A stretch of 64,000 nucleotides of DNA from Bifidobacterium asteroides (GCF_019469425.1 NZ_CP048272.1:1922001-1986000), one strand, 5' to 3'. Positions 26,046-36,053 are shown, counted from the first letter of the stretch. The notes: a model not told the origin generated them from the sequence alone. Made by a program: numbers and translations.

Positions 26046-26426
26046 CTACAAGGATTCAATAATCATGGGCCAGGTGATGATCTTGCGGATTGCGCCGCAG
26101 GCCCGGCGATAGTCCCCCGCCTGCCTCGCAGCCTCAAAAGCGATTTTTACGATCGACTCTTCAACTCCAGCCGCCTCGGCAATCCACAGCAACGATGCAG
26201 CATTCTCCAACTTGTTAAAACATTTTTTTGCACTATCATTTGGCCTCCGCCGGGAATATGCGCCCGCCCCATGGGTTGCATTATCTGCAAACCACTGCAC
26301 CATATGCTGTTTTTCCGTTCTTGCATGCCTATCCGGCGAATTACCCACCTCGCGAAGATACGTATCGGAATACCGATAGTGCGAGCGCTTGAAACGCAAC
26401 AAACGCGAAAAAACAACGCAGCTCAT
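26046..26426 (-). CDS. Hypothetical protein
   Basis: A protein of about 126 residues (MSCVVFSRLLRFKRSHYRYSD...). The frame is open further to 26459 and the start is not settled, since neither candidate has a strong ribosome binding site. The central part (QWFADNATHGAGAYSRRRPND) and the helical C-terminal half (AASLLWIAEAAGVEESIVKIAFEAA) look like a genuine soluble protein. Not recognised. It lies at the edge of the AT-rich tract that follows. Confidence 0.55.
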   Translation of the reverse strand: MSCVVFSRLLRFKRSHYRYSDTYLREVGNSPDRHARTEKQHMVQWFADNATHGAGAYSRRRPNDSAKKCFNKLENAASLLWIAEAAGVEESIVKIAFEAARQAGDYRRACGAIRKIITWPMIIESL

Positions 26427-26459
26427 ATCATTTCCACGTGCCAAGTGGGCCCTCTTCAT

Positions 26460-28257
26460 TAAAGGTTAACTACATCTTTTGTCTTGATTATATCAGCGGA
26501 AAATAGTGGCATGCACAGTTGGCAATTAGTCTGGGGATTGCTCAAACCGCATCTATGAGACTGCTCGCACACCGCATTGCACCTACAAACTCATCCTAGA
26601 AAGAGCGATATAAGCAGTCTCAAGTTTGGCATGCTGGACCTCTTACAGAGGTAGATCTACAGGAGTTTTTTCGCTCTAGCCTTTTTGGATATTGACTGCT
26701 CGCGTGACTGTTGAGCTGATCTTTAATTTTGAAGTGATTTTTTATAAAACCACTTCTTTATAGATGCACGTCTTTGCTTAGATCGCTATTAAGATTGCCT
26801 GACCGTACGAAAGTATCGGACCCATGCTCCACGGATACTTAATCCTAGACGAAAACAGTAGCAGTTCGATCTAGTTTAATAATATAAATATTCAGGCACG
26901 GTTATCATGCTTCCCCTAGCCATATAGTTGCTATATAATTGCAATAGCAGAGTTACGAAATCACTGTGATTCATAGTGATGATAGAAAAAAGATTGAAAT
27001 AATCAAGTAAATTTTAACTGTGAATAAGGGGCAAAGCAATGCAACAATTCTCCGTTGATGCGCAAATGGAAATAATTGTTCCACCCATCAATCAGCCTTA
27101 TACGAAGTCGTCACTTGCTATCGATTTCATGGCTGAGAACAAAGAAGCTAAAAAAGATAATTACGAACGAATCACCATTTCATGATTCTGGTATGTGTGA
27201 TGTAGCTTGGCGAACACATGGTCCAGCTAAAAACAAGACATGTCTTTGCGCTATTTCCCGGAAAGGGCAATACAATTTGTTCTTCTATTTCTCATAATCC
27301 CGATACTCCTAAAACCTGCTATTTCATCAGTCAGTCTCTTCCCCAATTGAATACAATCGCAGAAAGCAGAGTGCATTTATTCTCTTATTATGTCTGTCCT
27401 AAAAATTATCATATCTATTAGTCATACCGTGGGATTTATACCATGGTAAAGGAATTCAAATCCGCTGTGCCCACTGACCATAGCACTTCTTTGCTTAATG
27501 AAGCTAAACTATCCATAAGCGGGACCCCCGTATATCTGTCTTTATGGTTAAGGGCGATTGAATGATGCAGCAATGACGGAAGCACTATAAGAGTTAAACG
27601 ATGTACTTCCATTACTCTTTTTAACGTGCATTTTGAAAAGCTCGCTTGAACTTAAATTGAAGTATAATAGTATGGTTGCACGGTCGATTTCAATGGCGCA
27701 TTAACGTTGTAATTTCCAAATTGAACTGACTCGGAGCGTATCAAAGCAGGCTTCAGCGTCCATCAAGCAAGAACTTCTGAGGAGCAAAGCACTCATCTGT
27801 CCACATTATAAAAACGCCATATTCCTCCCCTCATCTTATACAGCTTCAAACGGCCAAGCCGGGTGGAGCTTTAGACAGACTATCGAGGTGGCTTGCAACG
27901 TTGATAGACCAGTGGCCAATGTGTTACGTGCTGCTTAAGACCGTGAACAGTAAAGCTATGTCTCGGAGTTTCGAACTGATCAATCCGCCCAAAAGGCCTG
28001 CTCCTGCACTTGGCACTAAGGGCAATAGAAACAAAGAGTGAGATTCAAATTCTGGCCTACGGCCAACGAATTGCAGAAATGTACAGAATATGAGTTTCTG
28101 CACGATTGCCTTAACCGCGTTGTTAAACACGCAGTCAAGCACAGATCATCTTCTGCTCAGTGGCCTAACCTCTACAACCCTCTCGTAGGTAGACTTCCAC
28201 CGACTCGAACTTGCTAGCATGATTGCATCTGCACCAAAGAAGGACAAAAGGACTCGA
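26460..28257. other. AT-rich, largely non-coding tract
   Basis: About 1.8 kb with clearly lower GC than the rest of the window and no gene longer than ~75 codons. Contents: a 9-bp inverted repeat GAGACTGCT (near 26555) / AGCAGTCTC (near 26612); a GAAGTG/CACTTC hairpin near 26730-26755; a -10-like TATAAT at 26934-26939; an operator-like palindrome ATCACTGTGAT at 26960-26970; and two short ORFs at 27039-27185 and 27443-27565. It looks like decayed horizontally acquired DNA. Confidence 0.6.
27039..27185 (+). CDS. Small ORF (48 aa), possibly the start of a decayed gene
   Basis: MQQFSVDAQMEIIVPP... has a good AAGGGG ribosome binding site 7 nt upstream and a TATAAT box about 100 bp before it. Directly after its stop, two other frames carry protein-like sequence (FHDSGMCDVAWRTHGPAKNK, then GKGNTICSSISHNPDTPK to a stop at 27421). 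Together this suggests one ~125-residue gene broken by two frameshifts. No family recognised. Confidence 0.35.
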   Translation: MQQFSVDAQMEIIVPPINQPYTKSSLAIDFMAENKEAKKDNYERITIS

Positions 28258-29265
28258 ATGCTATACACACAACTGGGCAAAACGGACATCAACATATCGA
28301 AGATCTGCGTGGGGTGCATGAGCTTCGGCAAGCCAGGCACCATGCACGACTGGACACTGGATGAGGAAGGGACTGACGCCGTCGTTGCGCATGCACTCGA
28401 TCTGGGCATCACGTTCTTCGATACAGCCAACGGCTACTCCGCCGGGACCAGTGAGGAATATCTGGGGAAGGCGCTTAGGAGGCATACAAGCCGCGATCGG
28501 GTGGTCATTGCATCCAAGGTCTATTTCAATGAGGGGCGACTTTCATCCAAGGCCATCCATCGGGAGATCGATGGAACACTCAAGCGGCTGGACACCGACT
28601 ACCTGGATCTCTACATCATTCACAGGTTCGACTATGAAACGCCCATCGAGGAGACTATGGAAGCACTGAACGATCTGGTCAGAGCTGGCAAGGTGCGAGC
28701 GCTGGGGGCTTCAGCCATGTACGCCAGCCAGTTTCAGGATATGCAGAAAGTCGCCCAAGACAACGGCTGGACCCCCTTCAGCGCCATGGAGAACCATTAC
28801 AACCTGCTCTATCGGGAGGACGAGAAGGATCTAATACCCTTCTGAAGAAAGACGGATGTCTCCCTGATGCCCTACAGCCCTCTGGCCGCCGGCCATCTGA
28901 CACGGCCCACATGGACCGCCGACACCCTGCGCAGCGCGACTGATAAGGTCTCGCGCGGCAAGTATGGCCGGGCCGAGGACAACGACCTGACCATCATCGA
29001 TCGTGTACAAGAAGTGGCAGAGCAGCACAAGGTTCCTATGGCCCGGGTAGCCATCGCCTGGCAGTGGGCCAAAGGCGTCGCTTCACCAATCATCGGCGCC
29101 ACCAAGGCCCGTCATCTTGACGATGCCGTGGCTGCGCTGGATTTGGAGCTCACGCCCGAGGAGATCGCCTCCATGGAGGAGGCCTACCTTCCGCATGAGA
29201 CAGTGGGAGCCATCGGCAGCAATCCTCCTGAAGGCGTGGTATTGCTGGACGCGGAGGAAAAGTAG
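28258..29265 (+). pseudogene. Aldo/keto reductase gene interrupted by an in-frame TGA
   Basis: A 335-codon NADPH-dependent aldo/keto reductase of the YakC/YajO type. Catalytic-type residues are present: Asp and Tyr in FFDTANGYSAG, Lys in VIASKVYF, His in LYIIHRFD; the C-terminal half contains MPYSPLAAGHLTRP and a cofactor-binding end. The frame is continuous except for TGA at 28843-28845 between LIPF and RKTDVSLMPY, where relatives commonly have Cys (TGC/TGT). A single base change therefore seems to have truncated it. ATG 28258 is preceded by AAAGGA. Its neighbours make L-lactaldehyde, a plausible substrate class. Confidence 0.8.
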
Positions 29266-29472
29266 CGCCGCAGATATTTCCCTAATTTGGTGTCCGTATT
29301 TGAGCACGCAGGCAACAATGATCTGATTAACTCACTGCTAATTCATGAATTTATGCCTGTGTCAGATTACGGATCAATGCTGTCTCTGACCTTGCTAGCC
29401 TTCCCCTGTGATCATTTTTCGACCAATGTTTAACGAACTCACGATGTCGAAGGAATCTGGCCGCCTTACTTG

Positions 29473-30324
29473 CTAAGCCTCGACTGCCACATCCTCGTCG
29501 CCACCATATCCAAGCTGCACTGAGATGCATGCAGCACTGCGTCTTACAAGCAGACCGAGCTCCTTCATACGCTTGCCAGGCATAAATGTGGCTGCTGCGG
29601 ATATTGAAATCGCAGCCGTCACTGCGCCAGCACCGTCACGAACAGGGGCGGCCACGCATCTAATGCCAGGCTCATTCTCCTCAAGATCGTAGGCAAACCC
29701 CTGCTTGGCGAATTGCTCCATTGCAGCTGCGAAGGCTTTCTCGTTGGCATAGTCGTGTTCTGGTTTGCGATCTTGAAGATTCCTGTCCTGTATGTATTGG
29801 GATTGCCAACGGTCAGGATCATCCAATAAAAGGGCTTTGCCGATCCCTGTGAAGGTCAAGGGCATACGGCAGCCGGGCCAAGAGCGAATCTCAATGCCAC
29901 GGCTGCCGTGGATTTTGTCAAGATATAAAGCCGATCCTGAGTCCTCCACAGCGAGATGCACCGTATCCTTGGCAGTCTGAGCCAGATCAAGCAGAAACGG
30001 GCGGGCAACCTCCTGAATCGATATCTCGTTCCTGGCCTGGAAACCCAGCTCGATCAGAGCAGGCCCCAAACGCAAATCCCCATTGCTCTCTTCACGAAGA
30101 AAACGCTGGCTGCGAAGAGCTTGTATCAGTCTATGCGCGCTGCTTCTGCTCAGACCTGTCTGTCCAGTTACTTCCTTGAGATTGCGCGCCCCATGCGCGA
30201 CGGCCCGGAGCACCGCAATCCCATGCATCAGGGTCTGCGTTCCCGCAGGTGCCTTTGTCTCTGCCATATACCGCATTTTAAGGCGTCCCAACCAGGAGAA
30301 CGAAACCCGTTCAGCCTTATTCAT
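29473..30324 (-). CDS. rhmR: IclR-family regulator of L-rhamnonate catabolism (RhmR-like)
   Basis: A 283-residue IclR-type regulator. The N-terminal winged HTH is in LMHGIAVLRAVAHGARNLKEVTGQTGLSRSSAHRLIQALR (30122-30240). The C-terminal effector domain has FTGIGKALL and ENEPGIRCVAAPVRDGAGAVTAAISISA. ATG 30324 overlaps the aldolase stop (ATGA), so it is the third gene of the rhmD-rhmA-rhmR transcript. It probably binds the palindrome in the rhmD/rhmT intergenic region. The name is given by analogy with the E. coli cluster; effector and polarity of control are inferred. Confidence 0.82.
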   Translation of the reverse strand: MNKAERVSFSWLGRLKMRYMAETKAPAGTQTLMHGIAVLRAVAHGARNLKEVTGQTGLSRSSAHRLIQALRSQRFLREESNGDLRLGPALIELGFQARNEISIQEVARPFLLDLAQTAKDTVHLAVEDSGSALYLDKIHGSRGIEIRSWPGCRMPLTFTGIGKALLLDDPDRWQSQYIQDRNLQDRKPEHDYANEKAFAAAMEQFAKQGFAYDLEENEPGIRCVAAPVRDGAGAVTAAISISAAATFMPGKRMKELGLLVRRSAACISVQLGYGGDEDVAVEA

Positions 30325-31091
30325 CTGAACAATGACAGCTCTTGTTCCATAGCACGCACATACAGATCGGTGTCTCCGGCGATAGCAATGAAACTTGCCC
30401 CCCACTCAAAATACTTTTTCGCTAGCGAGTCATCGAAGGCCAGGGACCCTGCAGCCTTGCCGTGGCGGAGGATGGAATCAAAGGCCTTATGTATAGCATC
30501 CTGGACCACAAGGTTGTCGGCATCATCCGGATATCCCAGCGAAGCAGAAAGATCCGCCGGCCCGATGAAGATTCCGTCGATACCATCGACAGCAGCTATG
30601 GCATCGATATTTTCCAAAGCCTCCCGACTTTCAACCTGCACGACAATGCACAATTCATCGGTGGCATCACGCATATAATCGGGTATTCGACCCCATTGAC
30701 CCGATCGTGCCAGGACAGCTCCTACACCACGAATCCCCTCTGGGGCATATCGGACTGCCTTAACCATAAGCTGAGCCTGCTCAGACGTATTGACCATAGG
30801 CAGAAGGAGGGTCTGCGCCCCTAGGTCGAGGACCTGCTTGATCATCACAGGATCCGGACTGGCAGGACGCACGATCGGCGTACACGGATACCCGTGCACG
30901 GCTCTGAGCTGGTCAAGAATGGTAGTCAGCGTATTCGGACCATGCTCTCCGTCCACCAGCAACCAGTCAAATCCAGAACCAGCCGAGATCTCGGCGGCTG
31001 TCGCCGATCCGAAAGCTAGCCATAGCCCGAGTTGCCTACGATGCTCCTTTAAAGCCCTTTTGAATTCATTGTGAGGTATGTTGCACGACAT
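30321..31091 (-). CDS. rhmA: 2-keto-3-deoxy-L-rhamnonate aldolase (HpcH/HpaI family)
   Basis: Cleaves 2-keto-3-deoxy-L-rhamnonate to pyruvate and L-lactaldehyde. It is a 256-residue class II, metal-dependent TIM barrel with the family residues in LLVDGEHGPN (His), TPIVRPA (Arg), VVQVESREALENI (metal Glu) and GIFIGPADLSASLG (metal Asp). GGAAGGG lies 6 nt before ATG 31091, so the longer frame from 31190, which overlaps rhmD, is not preferred. The dehydratase product upstream and the regulator downstream agree with the rhamnonate assignment over the related GarL/HpaI activities. Confidence 0.88.
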   Translation of the reverse strand: MSCNIPHNEFKRALKEHRRQLGLWLAFGSATAAEISAGSGFDWLLVDGEHGPNTLTTILDQLRAVHGYPCTPIVRPASPDPVMIKQVLDLGAQTLLLPMVNTSEQAQLMVKAVRYAPEGIRGVGAVLARSGQWGRIPDYMRDATDELCIVVQVESREALENIDAIAAVDGIDGIFIGPADLSASLGYPDDADNLVVQDAIHKAFDSILRHGKAAGSLAFDDSLAKKYFEWGASFIAIAGDTDLYVRAMEQELSLFR

Positions 31092-31155
31092 GAAATGCCC
31101 TTCCGCATAGTTCTTTTCCTGACACGACCGGAACCGCGACATCGTCCGTCGCCGC

Positions 31156-32379
31156 TCAGTGCGTGTATGGCCGCTCCAGAGCGCATTCACGATTCAACTC
31201 GACGCCGAAACCCGGCTTGTCAAGTTGATTGACAGTAATGACACCATGCTCGGGAACAGGCTCTCCTATCAGGAGCGGATCAAACTGGGGACGAACATGA
31301 TCCGCCTTCGGAGCAGTCATCAGATATTCGCTGAAGGGCGTGTTTGTAAAGGTGATGACGGCATGGTGGGAATATACGGACGAACCATGAGGAACCACCA
31401 ATTGTCCATGAGCTCTTGCCAGTGCAGCAATATCCAGTAGGGATGTGATACCGCCGCACCAACCCACATCAGGCTGCAGAATATCGACTCCGGCATCCGA
31501 AAGTTCCTTGAACGAACTCAGATTGCCTGTATGCTCACCAGTAGTCATCAGCATGCCCGGAGGCATGTTCCTCTTTAATTCGCGATAGCTCTGTACATCG
31601 GCAGCGGGGAAGCACTCCTCCATCCACTTCAATCCATACGGTGCCGCAGCCCGAGCCAGTTTAGTCGCATAGTTCACATCCTGGCTCATCCAGCAATCGA
31701 ACATAAGCCAGAAATCCGATCCGACTTTCTCGCGCATGTCAGCAAGCATCGCTATATCCTTGCGGATGCCCTCCTCGCCGAAGGCCGAGCTCCAATGCGT
31801 CGGCATCTTTCCACCGATAAAGCCCATCTCCTTAGCCAGGTCGGGACGCGCCCCGGTGGCATAAAAATGGATTTCATCCCGGACTGCTCCTCCGAGAATT
31901 TTGTAGACAGGCAGTCCAATGACTTTCCCGAGAAGATCCCACAATGCCAGATCCACACAGGAGATCGCGTTTATGACGACACCCCCACCTCCTGAATAGA
32001 AAAGAGTCGCATTAGTCATCTGATCATGGATCAACTTAATTTGATCGACTCGTTTGCCCTCAACAAAGCGGCTCAGATGCTTCTCCACGATGAAGCAGCC
32101 GATCTGGCCGGCAGTCGAGATAGCGAACCCTGTCGTTCCATCGGAAGCCTCAACTTCAACGACCAGAGTCCCCAATACATTCAATCCAAATGACTGGCGG
32201 GACTGCTCATATTCTTTGTACTTGCTCATTGGCGTCGCGATATGGTCATCAATCCAGTGCCCTTTGCCCTGGTCATGGTAATCACCCCCTCCCTGCCCGT
32301 GTACTTTGGCCGCAGCACCACCCATGCTGTATGCCCTGATGGATCGTATCGTTGGCAACTTGGTTGAAGACAGCGACAT
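31156..32379 (-). CDS. rhmD: L-rhamnonate dehydratase
   Basis: A mandelate-racemase-type enolase-superfamily enzyme, 407 residues, dehydrating L-rhamnonate to 2-keto-3-deoxy-L-rhamnonate. It is strikingly close to E. coli RhmD (YfaW) as I recall that sequence: [92 protein letters not shown] and the ending [10 protein letters not shown]. Metal ligands are the Asp of FDCW, the Glu of WMEE and the Glu of TGEH; the His of VPHGSS is in the acid/base position. ATG 32379 has a strong GGAGG. First gene of the minus-strand operon. Confidence 0.95.
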   Translation of the reverse strand: MSLSSTKLPTIRSIRAYSMGGAAAKVHGQGGGDYHDQGKGHWIDDHIATPMSKYKEYEQSRQSFGLNVLGTLVVEVEASDGTTGFAISTAGQIGCFIVEKHLSRFVEGKRVDQIKLIHDQMTNATLFYSGGGGVVINAISCVDLALWDLLGKVIGLPVYKILGGAVRDEIHFYATGARPDLAKEMGFIGGKMPTHWSSAFGEEGIRKDIAMLADMREKVGSDFWLMFDCWMSQDVNYATKLARAAAPYGLKWMEECFPAADVQSYRELKRNMPPGMLMTTGEHTGNLSSFKELSDAGVDILQPDVGWCGGITSLLDIAALARAHGQLVVPHGSSVYSHHAVITFTNTPFSEYLMTAPKADHVRPQFDPLLIGEPVPEHGVITVNQLDKPGFGVELNRECALERPYTH

Positions 32380-32540
32380 TGCAACCTCCAGTTCTTCGTC
32401 ATTGAATCGGCTTCTTCTTAGGATTTCAAAACCTATCCGTCGGAAGCCTGATATTCACAGTATCAGAGATGAAATTACATCCCAATATTTGGGAATAATC
32501 CTAATAAGATACAGGCGGGAACATTATTGTCACGCAATTA

Positions 32541-32563
32541 TGTGCAACAAGAGTTGTTCCACA
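32541..32563. promoter_or_regulatory. Operator-like palindrome between rhmD and rhmT
   Basis: A 23-bp imperfect palindrome of the form TGTGnAACAA, 3 bp, TTGTTnCACA lies between the divergent rhmD and rhmT genes. Its size and symmetry fit an IclR-family operator, so it is the best candidate for RhmR binding to control both directions. A TATACT -10 for rhmT follows at 32589-32594. Confidence 0.6.
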
Positions 32564-32727
32564 TATAGGGACGATTACCCAATAGTTGTATACTGGTGTC
32601 AATCACTGGTCCACTCGAGCAGAGATGCGTTAACTCAACGCTCCGATCACAGAGGATCGCGACACGTGACCAGATGGGACAAATGCCGCAGACATGCGAC
32701 TCTCCACTCCTGCACAAAGAGGTCAAT

Positions 32728-34041
32728 ATGACAAAAGAGCCAACGATCACAGCGAAACAGGCACGTCTCGACAAGATCATCATTAAGACCACGAAACGCT
32801 TGGTTCCTTTCCTGTTGCTCATGTACGTCATGGCGTTCTTCGACCGAAGCAACATCAGCTACGCCCAGCAATCGTACATGGCGGACACTGGGCTCACTGC
32901 CCAGGGTTATGCCTTGGGATCGGGATTGTTCTTCGTTATCTATTCCTTCTTAGGAGCACCATCTAATTTGATGATGCGCAAGGTAGGTGCCAGACGATGG
33001 CTCACCATACTGACTATTTTGTGGGGGATCGTCGGCACCGGCATGGCCTTTACGCATAATCAAACACAGTTCATCGTCGTGCGAATCCTGCTGGGCGTGG
33101 CAGAGGCAGGCTTCTTTCCCGGAGCCATCTATCTAACTACAATCTTCTTCCCCAGGAAACAGCAGGACGAAATCAGAGGACTGTTTTACATGGGGGCTCC
33201 TCTGGCCATGATCATCGGCGCGCCAGTGTCCGGTCTGCTACTACAGATGCACGGAATTCTCGGGATGCCTGGGTGGTTCTGGATGTTTCTGATCGAGGGT
33301 GTGGCTGCCATAGCCGTGGGAATCGCAGCTTACTTTTATCTGGACGACAGCCCCCGGACAGCAAGATTCCTGGATGCTGGCGAGGGCGAAATCCTGGCCG
33401 AGGCTATCGCTCATGACGAAGCAGACACCAAGGACAAGACGGAATCGAGTATGTCCGGGGCTCTCGGTTCATGGCGAGTCTGGGCTCTTTCAATCGTGTA
33501 CTTTATGATTCAAGTGGGAGTCTACGGAATAACCTTCTACCTCCCTTCTCAGGTTTCTGGATTAATCGGCAAGAAGGTGGGCATGGAGGTCTCTCTGATA
33601 TCCATGCTCCCCTGGCTTTGCGCACTGATCGGCACCTGGCTGCTCCCCAAATGGTCAACCAAGATCGGTCATCACCACCTCTTCGTCGCCATGATCCTGC
33701 TCGTCACTGGTTGCTCCATCACCTTTTCCGCATTCGCCAAACCATTGCCGGCTATCCTGTGTCTGTGCATTGCAGCCACGGGGGTAATCGCCAGTCAGCC
33801 CATCTTCTGGAGAATGCCTACCGAGCTTTTGACCGGTGCAGCCTTGGCAGGCGGCATCGGTGTCGTCAACATGGTAGGAGGGTTCGGAGGTTTCTTCGCA
33901 CCCAACGTAAGGGTATGGTTCGACTCGCTCTTCGGCACTCTCGCCACCGGCAGGGCCGGTCTGGTAGCCTTGGGGGGCTTCGTTCTTGCAGGCGCTCTGA
34001 TATCCTGGCTGGTAGGTTTATCCGAACACCCAAAGCGCTGA
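32728..34041 (+). CDS. rhmT: MFS transporter, L-rhamnonate type (RhmT-like)
   Basis: A 437-residue ACS-family (anion:cation symporter) permease with 12 membrane helices and the usual central loop. It starts MTKEPTITAKQARLDKI (AAGAGG upstream of 32728). Features like E. coli RhmT: LMYVMAFFDRSNISYAQQSY, MRKVGARRWL, AEAGFFPGAIYLTTIFFP, LFYMGAPLAMIIGAP. It is divergent from rhmD, sharing the palindromic intergenic region. Expected substrate is L-rhamnonate or a similar sugar acid. Confidence 0.87.
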   Translation: MTKEPTITAKQARLDKIIIKTTKRLVPFLLLMYVMAFFDRSNISYAQQSYMADTGLTAQGYALGSGLFFVIYSFLGAPSNLMMRKVGARRWLTILTILWGIVGTGMAFTHNQTQFIVVRILLGVAEAGFFPGAIYLTTIFFPRKQQDEIRGLFYMGAPLAMIIGAPVSGLLLQMHGILGMPGWFWMFLIEGVAAIAVGIAAYFYLDDSPRTARFLDAGEGEILAEAIAHDEADTKDKTESSMSGALGSWRVWALSIVYFMIQVGVYGITFYLPSQVSGLIGKKVGMEVSLISMLPWLCALIGTWLLPKWSTKIGHHHLFVAMILLVTGCSITFSAFAKPLPAILCLCIAATGVIASQPIFWRMPTELLTGAALAGGIGVVNMVGGFGGFFAPNVRVWFDSLFGTLATGRAGLVALGGFVLAGALISWLVGLSEHPKR

Positions 34042-34310
34042 TCCCAGCAATCCCATCTATATAGGCCAACGGATTGCATACGGATCAGCAGCAGCCCACC
34101 GTTCATCACTGCGGTAACCGCAAAAGAGACAGGCGCACTGCTTCTGAATCCTTGGAAACTTTCGAATCGACCATCCCTGAATCCAGCGCCTGCGCACAGT
34201 CGCCATCCGCGTCAGAGCCTTCTGAGGCAGACGCTTCAAGGCTGGCTTGCCCAGCAGCGCCTGGCATGAGGCGGGCGGTCCGCCAAAGGATCATCCGCTT
34301 GCACAAATCT

Positions 34311-35933
34311 TCACTTGGCGTAGTACTCGTCATAGGCCTTCTGCTCCAGCTTGATGCTCTGGTCCAGATTGGCCTTCTTGAGGGTGTCCAGGTACTGATC
34401 CCACTCGGCATCTACTCCCCCCTTGGTGGTCCATTGCGCAAACTTGGTCATGGCTGTATTGAGTATGGCCGTGTTGTTGTTCTGCAAAGTGCTGTTGTCG
34501 GCAGAAGAGAATTTGAGCCCACCGGGCAGAATGTCACGCTTGGGATCGACGTGGTTGAGAATGGGCTCCAAGGTCTTGACCTGGCCGCGCGCCTCCTGCA
34601 CATCCGCCGGCAGCTCAATCTTCAGGTCCGGGCGAATCCAGTATGGCGAACCATCGGCCAGGGTCTGCGACCACTTCCATGTCGAAGGATCCTTGGTGGA
34701 GTCTGCAGGCGGCAGAATCTTATAGGACTTCTCGCCGGTCTTCCGAATATCCTTGCCCATGTCGCCCCAGAACTGCTGAAGAGACACGTCCTGGCCATAA
34801 AGGGCGTTGATCACCTTGAGCACAGCCTCCTTATTCGAAGGCTTGGCTGACATGGCCAAGGCTGATTCGTTGTAATCGTACTTGTCACCCACATGGTCGT
34901 AGACCAGTTCATCAGGATTCTGATCAGGCTTGGCCTTGAGCGTCGACATGGTCACGTACTGCTTGGCCAGCTGGGCACCGAACCGATCAGTCGCTGTCCA
35001 GCCCCAGGTGAACCCTACCTTGGCGGTGTCCCCCTGGCCGCGGGCGGTGGATTGCGCCGTGGAGTAATCGTGGGTGAAGGCATCCTTGGCGATGACCCCA
35101 TCCTGCCAGAGCCGGTTCATGAACTGTACGACCTGCTTATATCTGGGATCAGTGAAGAAGGACTTGACCTGACTCTTGTCCACGTAATACCCCTGGGCGC
35201 TGCCAAGTGAGGTCACGATTCCCAGGCTGTTAAGAAAGATGACGGGCTCGTTCTTGCCGAATCCGGCCGGGGAGGGCGAATAGAAGTCGAAAGGCACCTC
35301 GTCAGCCTCTCCATTTCCGTTGGGATCCTGGGTCTTGAAGGTCTTGAGCACGTTCTCCAGCTCATCCCAGGTGGTCGGAACCTGCAATCCCAGCTTGTCC
35401 AGCCACTGCTTGTTGATGAATGTGTGGCTGGCATCGGCCGGCATGATCCCCTTGGCCACTGAGGGCAGAATGTATATGGCTCCGTCCTTCATGGTGACCG
35501 ATCGTTTGGCGGCCGGATCAATAGTGAACATCTTCTTTACGTTGGGCATCTTGTCCAAGTCCTTGCTCAGATTCTCGAACAGGGTGCTGTAGGTGGCCAG
35601 ATCGGCCAGAGTAACGCCCTTGAGGATCAGATCCGGCACATCTCCGGCTGCGAACATGGCCTGTTTCTTCTGATCCCAGTCTGAGCTCGCCTCCTGCCAG
35701 TGGATCTCGCAGCCGCACTCCTTCTCAACCTGCTTGGGCCAAGCCATCTTGGACATCTTCTGCGTCAAGGGGTGCTTGGCCACAGCTATGGTGACGATGG
35801 GCTTGCCCTCGGCATTGGTTTTGGGCTTGCTGGATGAGCCGCCACACCCCGCCAGCAGCATGGACAGGGCGACTATGCCCGCGCCCACTGCAGCCAGATA
35901 GGTGCGAATGCCCCCTGGTTCATGGTTTTTCAT
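34311..35933 (-). CDS. Sugar ABC transporter substrate-binding lipoprotein (LplA/YtcQ type)
   Basis: A 540-residue family-1 solute-binding protein with lipoprotein signal (MKNHEPGG..., lipobox LLAGCGG), then mature KPIVTIAVAKHPLTQK. Large binding proteins of this subgroup work with LplB/YtcP-type permeases, present here immediately upstream (36054-37994). ATG 35933 is 7 nt after AAGGAAG; a tandem ATG at 35936 is also possible. With the neighbouring GH115 gene the ligand is probably a plant oligosaccharide bearing glucuronic acid, such as an aldouronate. No ATPase gene is in the cluster, so a shared MsmK-like ATPase is likely. Confidence 0.88.
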   Translation of the reverse strand: MKNHEPGGIRTYLAAVGAGIVALSMLLAGCGGSSSKPKTNAEGKPIVTIAVAKHPLTQKMSKMAWPKQVEKECGCEIHWQEASSDWDQKKQAMFAAGDVPDLILKGVTLADLATYSTLFENLSKDLDKMPNVKKMFTIDPAAKRSVTMKDGAIYILPSVAKGIMPADASHTFINKQWLDKLGLQVPTTWDELENVLKTFKTQDPNGNGEADEVPFDFYSPSPAGFGKNEPVIFLNSLGIVTSLGSAQGYYVDKSQVKSFFTDPRYKQVVQFMNRLWQDGVIAKDAFTHDYSTAQSTARGQGDTAKVGFTWGWTATDRFGAQLAKQYVTMSTLKAKPDQNPDELVYDHVGDKYDYNESALAMSAKPSNKEAVLKVINALYGQDVSLQQFWGDMGKDIRKTGEKSYKILPPADSTKDPSTWKWSQTLADGSPYWIRPDLKIELPADVQEARGQVKTLEPILNHVDPKRDILPGGLKFSSADNSTLQNNNTAILNTAMTKFAQWTTKGGVDAEWDQYLDTLKKANLDQSIKLEQKAYDEYYAK

Positions 35934-36053
35934 CATTGCTTCCTTTCTCTCGACTGATGACTGGTTGACCACGGCCATACAGTGCTTCATCTGCGATTGG
36001 CCTTGACGCTGCAACGATGAAGCAGGACCAGGCCAGAGCGCGACAGGGCCCGA

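Noticed and set aside
24401..26426. DUF2130-like gene and hypothetical neighbour as prophage cargo
   Set aside because: They lie outside attR and beyond the host tRNA terminator, so they belong to the chromosome, not to this prophage.
28020..28070. tRNA T-arm-like string (GAGATTCAAATTCT...GGCCA) as an old attachment site
   Set aside because: The arms do not pair properly and no acceptor or anticodon arm can be found nearby, so chance resemblance is more likely.
27924..28142. Minus-strand ORF of 72 codons in the AT-rich tract
   Set aside because: No ribosome binding site, no recognisable motif and composition typical of random open frame.
28843..28845. Selenocysteine insertion in the aldo/keto reductase
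   Set aside because: No SECIS-like hairpin stands out after the TGA and no selenium genes are in the window; a simple nonsense mutation is the more economical explanation.
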